The translations under genes were made by a program, and so were the position numbers. DNA of 64,000 nucleotides from Aliivibrio fischeri ATCC 7744 = JCM 18803 = DSM 507 (GTDB taxonomy: Bacteria > Pseudomonadota > Gammaproteobacteria > Enterobacterales > Vibrionaceae), in contig NZ_CP092712.1 in NCBI RefSeq assembly GCF_023983475.1, positions 2,852,001 to 2,916,000 of the forward strand, given 5' to 3'. Below the pieces are notes generated by a model, which did no database searches, was not told where the DNA came from, and saw only the letters and a program-made list of their open reading frames with translations. Shown here piece after piece: positions 24,907 through 33,813 of the stretch (position 1 is the first letter of the stretch; each line of letters starts with the position of its first letter).

Positions 24907-26334
24907 ATGAAAAGCAAACCGTTTTCAGCCCTTTTATTGATGCTATTTCTAGGTACTCCTTCTGTTGCTCATGCAGAAATAAAAACGGGATATTTCATCG
25001 ACTCGCCAGTTACTGGTCTTTATTACCAAACAAGCTCACAACTGTCAGGTACGACAAATAAAGGCGCTTTTGAGTATCGAACTGGTGATGTCGTGCGTTT
25101 TTTCTTAGGTACTGATGAAAATGGTTATCTTATTAGTACACTATCAGGCCAAGAGGTGGTTACCCCAACGTTAGCCACCACTACACCAAGTAAAAGCATT
25201 AACCTAACTCGGTTATTGCTCTCTCTTGATAGTTCGCCAAATAACCGAGATGAAATCACCCTAGCAAGTAAAATGCTTTCTAACGTGGATTTTCAGCAGC
25301 GACTCAAGCAAATCGATCTCAATGTATTAGACAGTTCTTCTAAAGAGCTAAATATTGATCTCGTTTCAGTAAAAGAAGCCGTTGAGCACTTAAATCTAAG
25401 CCAGCAATACATCGAAGATAATTTCACTTCCGATGACATTATTTATGAGCCAGTCAATAAACATCTAAAACACATCATAATTAAGAAAAAAGACTGGCAA
25501 GGTCGAATGTGTGCTTACGACATTAAATATCAGCATCACCCAAGATATCGTCCTTCTTTTGGCAATATGGAATATACGGTGACAAATACTCACCTTATCC
25601 AATACCCAAGCGCTGGTGATTACTTTAATGGATGCGAATTAGATACCAGTCATCCTGTGATTGCAGACAAAAGCCCTATATCTGAATTTGAAGGCTTTGG
25701 TGGAATGATCGGATGCGCAGCAACAGGTTGCACTCGTAATGATCTTAATGGATTTACGTTAGACGATTATAACGACGAAGGTGACTGGAAATACCGAACC
25801 ATTGCGATGAATTTTGATCCTGAAACTGAATTAATGATGGAGAAAATTCAAGGGTTAGGTCCCAACGAACACGTACGCCATCAAAATAGAGGTGAACAAA
25901 TTACTTTTATTTATCCAATAGATAAAGAAGAAAAAATCCCTTTTGAAGGCATATGGCAACAAACGCAATACCATGGTCAAAAAATCGAAAAACACTGTTT
26001 ATTAGTCAAGAATCATCAAGTTCTTAAGCACCCAAAAACAGGTAAAACCTGCTCAAAAAATGAAGAACAGTACACATTAAATGTGACGAAAGACTACGCC
26101 GATATGTGGTGGGTAAACAATAAAGACAACAGTGCTCAACTAGAACAAATGAACCTATTGGTTCGTTGGTATCTCAATGGAAATCAGGTTCAACATACAA
26201 CATGGGAGTATTTACCCGCCGGTAGAGATTGGAAGCAAGGGGTACTCTATCGCTATCGACAAACACTTCAACGCCAACCAAATGGTATTGAAACTATGGA
26301 TACATTTTCTGTCTCTGAATTTAGCAAAATATAA
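24907..26334 (+). CDS. Exported uncharacterised protein of kinase/sigma operon
   Basis: A 475-residue protein with a clear signal peptide (cut probably after SVAHA, residue 24). The mature N-terminus, GYFIDSPVTGLYYQTSSQLSGTTNKGAFEYRTGDVVRFFLG, follows the pattern seen at the start of many large marine-bacterial surface proteins (G-x-T-x-x-x-G-x-F-x-Y, then a V-x-F-x-x-G turn). The rest has scattered cysteines and no motif I recognise. There is no lipobox, so it is probably periplasmic or secreted. It lies 29 bases after the kinase gene and 11 bases before the sigma gene. It may be the extracytoplasmic sensor or a target of the kinase-sigma pair. Confidence 0.65.
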   Translation: MKSKPFSALLLMLFLGTPSVAHAEIKTGYFIDSPVTGLYYQTSSQLSGTTNKGAFEYRTGDVVRFFLGTDENGYLISTLSGQEVVTPTLATTTPSKSINLTRLLLSLDSSPNNRDEITLASKMLSNVDFQQRLKQIDLNVLDSSSKELNIDLVSVKEAVEHLNLSQQYIEDNFTSDDIIYEPVNKHLKHIIIKKKDWQGRMCAYDIKYQHHPRYRPSFGNMEYTVTNTHLIQYPSAGDYFNGCELDTSHPVIADKSPISEFEGFGGMIGCAATGCTRNDLNGFTLDDYNDEGDWKYRTIAMNFDPETELMMEKIQGLGPNEHVRHQNRGEQITFIYPIDKEEKIPFEGIWQQTQYHGQKIEKHCLLVKNHQVLKHPKTGKTCSKNEEQYTLNVTKDYADMWWVNNKDNSAQLEQMNLLVRWYLNGNQVQHTTWEYLPAGRDWKQGVLYRYRQTLQRQPNGIETMDTFSVSEFSKI

Positions 26335-26345
26335 CGGAATTAGTC

Positions 26346-26912
26346 ATGAAAACGACAACAGAACTGACACGCATTATTCAAGATTGGCAAGCAGGAAATA
26401 AACAAGCTGAAAACCAGTTATATCAATTCGCTTATTTACAACTCAGACATATCGCTCAAGAAGAGCGAAAACGTAACGCTGAAAAATTCGGCCAACATAA
26501 TGATGTTCTGGCTGACAGTGTAAATAGTACAACCGCTTTGATTCACGACGCTTACCTTAAGCTTTCAAATTCAGAGCTAAGTGATGTAAAAACCAAACGC
26601 GATTTCTTTTTAATGGCAACCAAAGTAATGCGTCAAATTTTGATTGATAACGCTCGCTCGCAACAAGCCCAAAAGCGTCAGGCGTTAACCTCAATTCAAG
26701 ATGATAATGATAAATTTGAACAATTAATCATTATGGATAAAGCACTTGATAACTTTAGTGTTCGCTATCCCCGCCAATCCAATGCCCTAAAATTAAAATA
26801 TCTTATGGGCATGAAGAACAATGAAATTTGCCAACTTTTAGAATGCAGCTCAAGCCTGATAGAGAAAGATTTAAAATTCTCTCGCAGTTGGCTTCAAACT
26901 CGTATGATGTAA
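26346..26912 (+). CDS. ECF-type sigma factor lacking the acidic region 2 motif
   Basis: A 188-residue sigma-70 family protein of the Sigma70_ECF-like (kinase-linked) type. Region 2 includes NSTTALIHDAYLKLSN (60-75), where Thr62 and Thr63 stand in place of the DxED-type acidic residues used by typical ECF factors to bind core RNA polymerase, and then FFLMATKVMRQILIDNARS. Region 4 (LKLKYLMGMKNNEICQLLECSSSLIEKDLKFSRSWLQ, about 145-184) is the -35-binding HTH. No anti-sigma gene is adjacent. Together with the operon kinase this fits the EcfP/PknT scheme, in which Thr phosphorylation supplies the missing negative charge. The family is confident; the mechanism is inferred. Confidence 0.83.
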   Translation: MKTTTELTRIIQDWQAGNKQAENQLYQFAYLQLRHIAQEERKRNAEKFGQHNDVLADSVNSTTALIHDAYLKLSNSELSDVKTKRDFFLMATKVMRQILIDNARSQQAQKRQALTSIQDDNDKFEQLIIMDKALDNFSVRYPRQSNALKLKYLMGMKNNEICQLLECSSSLIEKDLKFSRSWLQTRMM

Positions 26913-26918
26913 TTACTA

Positions 26919-28487
26919 ATGAAAAAAAAAGCACTCATTCTATTATCAATAAGTACTATTGCTTTAAGTGGTATCTGGCTACGCTCTGCTATTTCATCAC
27001 CATCCGAACATGCCGTGATAGCAGAACCAATTCCATTACCAACAATACAAAACACACCATCTCGTGAAGCATTTTTATCTAGCTTTCATAAAGAAAAAAC
27101 ACAGTTAAATACAGTGCCAAAAAAGGAACGAGATAATGATGAAACTACGGAATATTCAGAGAAAATAAATACCCAAAAAACATCACCTCAAGAAGATAGT
27201 GAAACTGATTTAGAATATAACGTAGATAAAGTACAAAGCCTCCCACAATTGAGCTCGACTCAAAAAGTAGGAAGTGCTGGCAACCAAAAACCCAAAGTGG
27301 ATAACGACATACAGCAGCAGTTACAGACCATGATGTATGCGTGGAATTTAACGCAATCCACACCGGTAAATTATTCATTTAATATCAACGGTCTTTTTTA
27401 TGATGAGGAGCATGATTTTATTACCACAAGAGTTCGCTTCTCTTATCCAGGACTTTCTTTAATCAATAGAGGCGAGCTAACCTTGGTTGGTTCTCCTATC
27501 GAAAGTGATAAACCAACCCAATTCATTATTTCAGCAAAAGATGACTATCATGGAAATAAAGAAAGTGCATGGACTCATGTAAGCTTTGATTTACCCTCGA
27601 CAGAAGAATCAAACTCAAGTGTTGAACACCCATTAATTGGGCATATCCTTTATCGGTTAGAAACAACAAATCATTTTGCTGGCCATAACTATGATTATGA
27701 AATTGTTTATTGTGAGGCATTTAAGTTCATTAATAACCTCGCTTATTATGCGGCTTCAACCAATAAAAGAGCCTGCCCTACAGAAGAGTCGCTATCCGAA
27801 GTCGGTACCTATGCCATTGATGACAAGCACCTTGTTGTAACAAGCAGCTATTCGGCTTTTGATGCAGAGCAACGTTGGAAAATACTGCATTTCTATGAAT
27901 CTAGTTTTAATAAAGGTGAAAGCCTACTTACCACAATTCATAATGGAAAAGAGTTTGAGACCTACACAATATTAAAAAATAAACGAGCAATGGAGTCTCG
28001 TTTAAATGTCGTTACTGGGCAAACCCCTTATCAAATGGAAAAATTTGAATATTTCTTCCCTACAGACAAACAAGGAAACTACATTAAAGGCACAGCGGGA
28101 ATGTATATGATGGATTCTAGGTTGGTTAATCCAAACTGGTTCGAGCTAGATTCTGATCTCAATATTCATTCAGATACGCATAACATGACGTGTGATTTTG
28201 TAGTCGCTTTTTATCAAAGTTCAACCATGGCTGGTCAAGGAGCAAGTGGTATAAGTATAACGTCGAGTTCCGTAGCTCCTAACTATATTGACCCACTAGA
28301 ATGCGAAGAAAGAATTAATCCAGATAATGGCAAACGCTATGCGTACCTTGACTTAGATTACTCACCTTATGATGAGTTTGTTGATGGGGGGATCTATAGC
28401 TACATTTTAAAACCCAAACCAGAATACGCTCATTTAGTAGAAGAGTTTAAAGTTAACTTAATCTATCACGCACCAAATTTAAGTTAA
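26919..28487 (+). CDS. Exported uncharacterised protein downstream of sigma factor
   Basis: A 522-residue protein starting 6 bases after the sigma factor gene. The N-terminus (KKKALILLSISTIALSGIWLRSAIS) is a signal peptide or membrane anchor, followed by a low-complexity polar linker (about 35-125, rich in Thr/Glu/Gln/Lys). The remainder is beta-rich with no motif I recognise. It is not a lipoprotein. It is probably an envelope component co-expressed with, and perhaps controlled by, the kinase-sigma pair. A bidirectional terminator follows at 28506-28540. Confidence 0.62.
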   Translation: MKKKALILLSISTIALSGIWLRSAISSPSEHAVIAEPIPLPTIQNTPSREAFLSSFHKEKTQLNTVPKKERDNDETTEYSEKINTQKTSPQEDSETDLEYNVDKVQSLPQLSSTQKVGSAGNQKPKVDNDIQQQLQTMMYAWNLTQSTPVNYSFNINGLFYDEEHDFITTRVRFSYPGLSLINRGELTLVGSPIESDKPTQFIISAKDDYHGNKESAWTHVSFDLPSTEESNSSVEHPLIGHILYRLETTNHFAGHNYDYEIVYCEAFKFINNLAYYAASTNKRACPTEESLSEVGTYAIDDKHLVVTSSYSAFDAEQRWKILHFYESSFNKGESLLTTIHNGKEFETYTILKNKRAMESRLNVVTGQTPYQMEKFEYFFPTDKQGNYIKGTAGMYMMDSRLVNPNWFELDSDLNIHSDTHNMTCDFVVAFYQSSTMAGQGASGISITSSSVAPNYIDPLECEERINPDNGKRYAYLDLDYSPYDEFVDGGIYSYILKPKPEYAHLVEEFKVNLIYHAPNLS

Positions 28488-28505
28488 AAATCATAGTGAT
28501 AAAAC

Positions 28506-28540
28506 AAAAAAAAGAGCGAAATGCGTCGCTCTTTTTTGTT
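28506..28540. terminator. Bidirectional rho-independent terminator
   Basis: The stem GAGCGA/TCGCTC with a 6-base loop is flanked by an A-run and a T-run, between the converging sigma-operon last gene and the minus-strand outer-membrane protein gene. Confidence 0.8.
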
Positions 28541-28554
28541 TGGCCTGCGATAGG

Positions 28555-29418
28555 CTAAAAACTCCAGAGTGCCTGTAGACCGGTACTGAATATATGAGTA
28601 TCTGCCTCTGGCAGCGTTGCATAGCCATTTTTGGTTTCGCGCTCTGTACAAACCCCATCCACCATGGTGACGCACGTTTCAACCAGCACCGCTTGCTTGT
28701 CTGTCTCAAAGCGTTTTTCATAACCTAGCATTGCATACCAACCAAGGTGTAACCCTTTCATGACTTCGTAGCTAATGGTTCCTTCAATTGAAGCTCTCAT
28801 CCCAAAATCATTAAACGTATTATCTTCGAACTTAGTATTTTGAGTCACACTATAAATTGGAAGACCTAATACTGCACGTCCGCTCACTTTCCATTTCTTA
28901 TCACTAAACAGTAAGCCATTATCGTAAGCCACACCCAAATCAACAAAAATATCGGTCGAGGTTTCTTCCCATGTGCCATAAAACGCTTTATTGGTGAACC
29001 CATTATGGTTTGTCATACCGTAGCGAGTATACGTTTGGTAAGTAAGGGCTGGGCCACCGATAACTCGCCACTCATCAGTAAGTTTGTAGTGCAGTTGAAT
29101 GTTGGTCGCCGTTTTTAAATATTCAAACTTATTGGTTTGCATTAATTGACCATAATACTTCCAATCTTCTTGCGCACTTTGAGGAGAAAATGAAGCTAAG
29201 GCATCAATAGAAAAATCAAACTTATCGTTAATGTAATACAAGCCACCACTGTTCAAAACAGGGTTTGTGATCGTCACCTTAGATTGTGTTCCACCATAAT
29301 ATTCTTGATACGTTACGTTCTCTAAACCAAACGTAAAGTAAGAATACCCATAGTTTTTATCTCCCTCATGCGCCATTGCAAAACACGGCAATAAACCTAA
29401 CCAGTATATTTTTTTCAT
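28555..29418 (-). CDS. Putative outer-membrane beta-barrel protein
   Basis: A 287-residue protein with a signal peptide (MKKIYWLGLLPCFAMA, cut about residue 16). The mature protein has alternating amphipathic strands rich in Tyr/Trp/Gly (YGYSYFTFGLENVTYQEYYGG ... GLQALWSF) and ends in Phe, the classic C-terminal signature for BAM-inserted outer-membrane barrels. A Cys pair (ETCVTMVDGVCTERE) suggests a disulfide in one loop. No specific family is recognised. It stands alone on the minus strand, convergent with the sigma operon. Confidence 0.7.
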   Translation of the reverse strand: MKKIYWLGLLPCFAMAHEGDKNYGYSYFTFGLENVTYQEYYGGTQSKVTITNPVLNSGGLYYINDKFDFSIDALASFSPQSAQEDWKYYGQLMQTNKFEYLKTATNIQLHYKLTDEWRVIGGPALTYQTYTRYGMTNHNGFTNKAFYGTWEETSTDIFVDLGVAYDNGLLFSDKKWKVSGRAVLGLPIYSVTQNTKFEDNTFNDFGMRASIEGTISYEVMKGLHLGWYAMLGYEKRFETDKQAVLVETCVTMVDGVCTERETKNGYATLPEADTHIFSTGLQALWSF

Positions 29419-29645
29419 TTTTCGTCCCTAGATGTATTTTTGGGTGCGAAATATGAGTGATTCATTCCAAAAAACCAATAGTGCTATTGATAAAAAAATA
29501 AAATAAATTTTACGGTTTTTTTCCTATTTTCCGTGTCTTGTTTTGTTTTTTGAACCAGCGTAAAAGTGTCGCACTTTTGAGTTTTACAAATAAATAAACA
29601 CTTATTGAGGGAAAGGCTACCCTCATCAAAAAGGATTGAGACAGA

Positions 29646-32417
29646 ATGAAAAAGGTAAGTTTATTAGCAGCGTCAGTGGCACTAGCATTAGTAGGTTGTG
29701 GCGGTTCTGATGGTGGTTCAGATACCAATACTGGTACACCTTCAGCTGGCGGTATTATTATTACTGGTTTTGATGGCTACTTTAAGAATGCGGTTGTGTT
29801 TGATGATATGCCTGTAGCAACACGCACATCAACAGTTGGCAAACTAGATTCTAATGATGTTATTTTTGGTTTAACTGATGGAAATGGTAAAATTACCCTT
29901 CCAAAAAATACTGAAATAAAAGGTACTCTGAGTTTACAAACCATTACTCCTAATGGCGATGTACAAAAGATGCTTATCGCTCGTGACCCAAGTAAATTTG
30001 CTGGCGTCTATACCATTGATATGGATCATCCAACTCAAGCAATGGCACACGAAGTTTCTTTCCGTACTCTTCCTGGTGAGAAAATCATCTCTCCTTTAAC
30101 AGACCTTGTAGCAGCCAAAGCGGGTACAAATCCAACACAAACTCAAATAAAACAAGCTAAAAAAGAAGTAAATACAGCTCTTGGATTGGATGCAGAAAAC
30201 ACTGATGTATTTTCTGATGTCATTGCTGCTGGCGATCATGTTCTACACAAAACAGCACAAATCTTAACTGAATCAAAAGTAGAAGCAGGTAATAACTATA
30301 CACCAGCAGCAGCTATCGCGATTGCCGAAAAAGCGACAGAAATAGTAAACGATCCTGAAAATGCAGATAAACTTGATCAACCTAACTTCAAACCAACGAT
30401 TCCTGTAGACAATACAGGAACAGTCGGTGAAGTGATTATTAATAATAAGTTAGTCGTTAGCAAAACTATTTATGACAACCTTATCAAACAAGTAAATAGC
30501 GCAGATAAATTTACTGATGTTACAGAAATTTCTCTAATCGATTTACCTATCGCTGAACTATTTGTAGATGCTGATAATAAAAATGAAATTATCCCAGAAG
30601 TAAAAATCAGTACCGTAAATGGTAGCGATGTTACTGCAGAATTTAACATTACTAAAACAGCGACAGAGTTAACTATTTCAGCAAAAAATATCACAACTGT
30701 ACGTGATACTTATATTGTGACATTAAGCTCTACAGATATTGCTGTTAATGATAAAAACATGGGGGTAGTCAGTACGACTTTTGAAATCAAAGTTGATCTA
30801 GAAAATTCAGCACCAACATTAAACCTACAAGTTAAAAGTACATTACAAGAGTGGTTAGGAAGTTTAGAACTACAACAAAATGTTGCTGTATTTGATGAAA
30901 AAATGCGTATCAGCGACTTATTTGAAGATGAAGACAAGTTAACTTATAGCGTTTATAGCTCTGTTGCAGGTTTAGAGTTTGCACTTGCTCCTTTTAATGA
31001 TGGCGGTACTGAACTTGAAATATTAGGTAAGCCAAGCCATGCGTACCCAGCAGGTGAAACGATTACAATTTCTGCGACTGATGGTATTAATACTGTTTAT
31101 GAAGAATTTACATTAGCTGCAATTGCAGAAGCCGGCATTACGATTAATGAAATCAAATATGTGGCACTACAAGAAAAAATTACTGATATAACCTTGAAAA
31201 AAGGTACCCCTGTAATAGAGGCTCAATTAAATATTACAGAACTGTTCAATACTGAAAGCGTAAACGGCTTAGGTGCTATTGAATATTATGCAGGCTTAGA
31301 AGATAAAGCTCCTGGACCTAATGGTGAGAACCTTCATGAAGGTTTCACTACTGTAGATGGTGTTAACGTTAGCGTTGATACTAATGGCACCCTTACTATT
31401 TCTGGTGAACCAAACGAGATTATTAAAGGTGGTTACTTCTACCTTATGGCAGGTGTAAATGGTGACACCTCAGACGAAATTTCATCTAAAATGGTGAAAA
31501 TAACTTTATCTGATGTTCAACCTGCGGATGGTGGCGAAATAATTCCACCAGAGACAAGCCTTAACCTACAAGATAAATATTTATATAAAATAGAAAGCGG
31601 AAATTTCAATGGCGTATCAGGTTTATTCTGTGACATTCGCTATTATGATTCTTCTAATAAAAAGTTCTATATGAATATAAGAACAGAAATCAATAAAGAA
31701 CTTTGTACTGTTGTAAACACAACTCTTTCACCAAGCAACCAACCAGAATTATTTGAAGAAGTTGCTGAATATACACTTCAAAATGGAGTTTTCACTTTTA
31801 GTTATAATGATGGTTCTGAGCAATTTACAACCACTCATTCACCTTTACAATTTGATATAGGTTATGACTCTCAAGTATCACCATTTAGCCACTATGTTGT
31901 TAGAGCTAATGAGGTTGGGATCGATAATGATGGTGAATATGAAAGTGCTGAACTTTACTCTCTATATCTTGGAGCAGAAGCAGTTGAGGAGGTTATTGCA
32001 GTAAAAACTACCCATCAAAGCGGCAATGACCATACAACTGAACCATCAAACTTCAGAAATCAACTGATACATTACACAGATAGCAATGAAGTGTCTGAAT
32101 TCAAAGTCGAAGCTCAAATGCGATCTTTGGATTTCTGTGATGGAACTTTAGGTGGATCAATGTGCGAACAAGGTTTGGCTGATGCTGACCTTATTATCAA
32201 AGATATGAGCTGTTCTGAATTTCAAAATGCCTACAACACTCCATATGTGAACGGTGAACACTTCATTAATGAAGGTTATATTGAAAACGGTATTAATAAG
32301 TGTGGTATCGATTTTTATAGTGAGAGTGCTATTACATCAGGATTTTATACTTTCCGTGCTTCACCTAAAAATGAAAATACTCATGAAGAAATTAACTTCA
32401 GTTTCAAAAAAGACTAA
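29646..32417 (+). CDS. Large surface lipoprotein with Ig/cadherin-like repeats
   Basis: A 923-residue protein with a lipobox LALVGC (Cys18), followed by a flexible Gly/Ser/Asp/Thr tether (GGSDGGSDTNTGTPSAGG). Residues 35-130 resemble a carboxypeptidase-regulatory or transthyretin-like beta domain. The middle (about 380-650) holds strand-rich segments with DxEDxD-type motifs (ISDLFEDEDKLTYSVYSSVAGLEFAL; ITISATDGINTVYEEF), typical of cadherin/Ig-like adhesin repeats. The C-terminal third has several cysteines (CDIRYYD, LCTVV, FCDGTLGGSMCEQG, MSCSEF, KCGID). The divergent gap before it holds the promoter. Function is unknown; an adhesin or matrix role is plausible. Confidence 0.68.
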   Translation: MKKVSLLAASVALALVGCGGSDGGSDTNTGTPSAGGIIITGFDGYFKNAVVFDDMPVATRTSTVGKLDSNDVIFGLTDGNGKITLPKNTEIKGTLSLQTITPNGDVQKMLIARDPSKFAGVYTIDMDHPTQAMAHEVSFRTLPGEKIISPLTDLVAAKAGTNPTQTQIKQAKKEVNTALGLDAENTDVFSDVIAAGDHVLHKTAQILTESKVEAGNNYTPAAAIAIAEKATEIVNDPENADKLDQPNFKPTIPVDNTGTVGEVIINNKLVVSKTIYDNLIKQVNSADKFTDVTEISLIDLPIAELFVDADNKNEIIPEVKISTVNGSDVTAEFNITKTATELTISAKNITTVRDTYIVTLSSTDIAVNDKNMGVVSTTFEIKVDLENSAPTLNLQVKSTLQEWLGSLELQQNVAVFDEKMRISDLFEDEDKLTYSVYSSVAGLEFALAPFNDGGTELEILGKPSHAYPAGETITISATDGINTVYEEFTLAAIAEAGITINEIKYVALQEKITDITLKKGTPVIEAQLNITELFNTESVNGLGAIEYYAGLEDKAPGPNGENLHEGFTTVDGVNVSVDTNGTLTISGEPNEIIKGGYFYLMAGVNGDTSDEISSKMVKITLSDVQPADGGEIIPPETSLNLQDKYLYKIESGNFNGVSGLFCDIRYYDSSNKKFYMNIRTEINKELCTVVNTTLSPSNQPELFEEVAEYTLQNGVFTFSYNDGSEQFTTTHSPLQFDIGYDSQVSPFSHYVVRANEVGIDNDGEYESAELYSLYLGAEAVEEVIAVKTTHQSGNDHTTEPSNFRNQLIHYTDSNEVSEFKVEAQMRSLDFCDGTLGGSMCEQGLADADLIIKDMSCSEFQNAYNTPYVNGEHFINEGYIENGINKCGIDFYSESAITSGFYTFRASPKNENTHEEINFSFKKD

Positions 32418-32435
32418 ATGTGATTAACTAACATC

Positions 32436-32461
32436 AAGCCCCGCAATCGCGGGGCTTTTTA
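32436..32461 (+). terminator. Rho-independent terminator after lipoprotein gene
   Basis: The stem AAGCCCCGC/GCGGGGCTT with a 4-base loop is followed by a T-run, 19 bases after the lipoprotein stop codon. Confidence 0.9.
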
Positions 32462-32634
32462 TTTTCCATTTCCACTTTCCTCCCCACTTCCAATTAAAAT
32501 CCAACTCACATCACAAAAAACTCACCTCAAATTTCCATTTCCACTTTTATTTCCACTGTAGGCAAATCTGTAACCTTATAATAAGTAAGAAAATAACAAA
32601 AAAAGTATGATCTATATCTCCTCAAGTATTCCAA

Positions 32635-32654
32635 TTTCCACTTCAAAGTGGAAA
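32635..32654. promoter_or_regulatory. Palindromic TTTCCACTT operator-like site
   Basis: Two inverted 9-base arms (TTTCCACTT and AAGTGGAAA) separated by two bases lie about 90 bases before the PRD gene. The form is that of a dimeric-repressor or activator site. Additional single half-sites are scattered upstream and downstream. Confidence 0.55.
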
Positions 32655-32742
32655 AACTCTCTCTGTTCACTTTTTCTTTCCACTTATATTCTTTCATCAT
32701 CAAGTTACGTATTAAAAATATTATTTAGAGGGAATAAAAAAC

Positions 32743-33090
32743 GTGAATAGTAATACTCTAGAAATAAATGAAGAGTTATTCACTGATGAAGTAGATTCAA
32801 CGTTCAATAAAGTTATCGATATTTTACGAGCTGAGAATATATTTCCAGACAGTGTTCAAAAACAAATGCTTTATTCTCATTTAAAAGCAATGGTAATTCG
32901 TTCTCATACTAATGAACCATTACCAGAAGTTGAAATTGAAATGTTTGATGAAATATCTAAGTCATCACACAAATTAGCTGAAGATGTCGTGAAATGGTTT
33001 CCGGCATTAGCATACGAAGAAACATATTTATTATCTGTTCACTTTGAAGTGGCAAAAGAAAACGAATTAACTGAAGAATTAGGAGCTTAA
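32743..33090 (+). CDS. Small stand-alone PRD-domain protein
   Basis: A 115-residue protein beginning with GTG, preceded by GAGGGA about ten bases upstream. It matches a single PTS-regulation domain (PRD): helical, with conserved His in SHLKAMVIRSH and in LLSVHFEVAKENE near the C-terminus. Such lone PRD proteins accompany SFCGS/DUF4310-4312 operons. It may be a phosphorylation-responsive regulatory subunit for the operon's transporter or regulator. It is the first gene of the operon and ends one base before the next start. Confidence 0.68.
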   Translation: MNSNTLEINEELFTDEVDSTFNKVIDILRAENIFPDSVQKQMLYSHLKAMVIRSHTNEPLPEVEIEMFDEISKSSHKLAEDVVKWFPALAYEETYLLSVHFEVAKENELTEELGA

Positions 33091-33091
33091 T

Positions 33092-33454
33092 ATGGCTGAT
33101 GTAAAAGTAGTTATCGGTGACCGTCTAGGTAAAGGACAAAAAGTAGGTATGGGTGTTGAGGCTGCAGGTGGTTCTGTAACAGTAATCCCAGGCATGGCAG
33201 CAGATATGAAGCTTGGTGACATCATGAAACAAGAAGAAGCTGACTTCGGTATCTCTTTTTGTGGCAGTGGCGGTGCTGGTGCTATCACGGCTCAAAATAA
33301 ATACGGCTACAAAGCAAAATATGGTATGCGCTCTGTAGAAGAAGGCGTTACTGCAATTAATGAAGGTTATAACGTTCTTGGATTTGGTTTTATGGACCAA
33401 GAAGAACTAGGTAAAAAATTAGTTGAAGCCTTCGTTAAAAAATACAGAAGTTAA
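33092..33454 (+). CDS. Glycine-rich SFCGS family protein
   Basis: A 120-residue cytoplasmic protein with the hallmark GISFCGSGGAGAITAQNKYGYKAKYGMRS (about 50-77). The family's Cys-Gly-Ser-Gly loop resembles the EIIB-type phosphate-binding loop, and related proteins (YhfU family) occur in sugar or amino-sugar uptake operons. It follows the PRD gene without a gap. With DUF4310/4311/4312 proteins it probably forms a transport unit. Exact substrate unknown. Confidence 0.8.
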   Translation: MADVKVVIGDRLGKGQKVGMGVEAAGGSVTVIPGMAADMKLGDIMKQEEADFGISFCGSGGAGAITAQNKYGYKAKYGMRSVEEGVTAINEGYNVLGFGFMDQEELGKKLVEAFVKKYRS

Positions 33455-33460
33455 TTATTT

Positions 33461-33757
33461 ATGAAAGAATCTATTACAACAACCGTAACGGTCAGTGGTA
33501 ATGGAAATACAAAACAATCAGCTTTCAGCTCTGCATTAAGTAATATTCAAAAAACCATTTTAAAAGATAACGAACAAGTTATTTTACGAATTGAACCTGT
33601 TGATGTGAAATTAATTAATGCAGAGAAAAAAGAAAGAATTGAAAAGTTTATGTTTTTCTTTTTACCAAGAAATAAAACAACCTACTCAGTCACAATTGAT
33701 GTCACTGTTAATGTCACAGTAATTAATATTGACCAATTGGATTTTAAATCAATATAA
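33461..33757 (+). CDS. DUF4312 family protein
   Basis: A 98-residue protein beginning KESITTTVTVSGNGNTKQSAFSSALSNIQKTILKDNEQVILRIEPVDVKLINAEKKERIEKFMFFFLPRNKTTYSVTIDVTVNVTVINID. It is a strand-helix-strand fold with no signal peptide. The family always travels with DUF4310, DUF4311 and SFCGS proteins. It is probably a cytoplasmic subunit of the membrane transporter. It lies 6 bases after the SFCGS gene. Confidence 0.75.
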   Translation: MKESITTTVTVSGNGNTKQSAFSSALSNIQKTILKDNEQVILRIEPVDVKLINAEKKERIEKFMFFFLPRNKTTYSVTIDVTVNVTVINIDQLDFKSI

Positions 33758-33813
33758 ACACCTATTTATTTAATTAGCACTTAATTAAATATACTAACGG
33801 AAGGTATATATAG

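Larger units (their letters stand above)
32418..32742. promoter_or_regulatory. Gap with terminator and TTTCCACTT motif cluster
   Basis: No gene is seen in this 325-base region. A terminator (32436-32461) ends the lipoprotein gene. After it, TTTCCACT(T) occurs at about 32469, 32538, 32550, 32635 and 32677, with degenerate copies between them (for example CCCCACTTCC). The copy at 32635-32643 is paired with an inverted copy at 32646-32654, two bases away. The cluster lies upstream of the PRD/SFCGS operon and probably holds its promoter and regulator sites. The regulator is unknown. Confidence 0.6.

Noticed and set aside
33125-33400. Minus-strand frame opposite the SFCGS gene
   Set aside because: Antisense shadow of a gene with a clear family signature.
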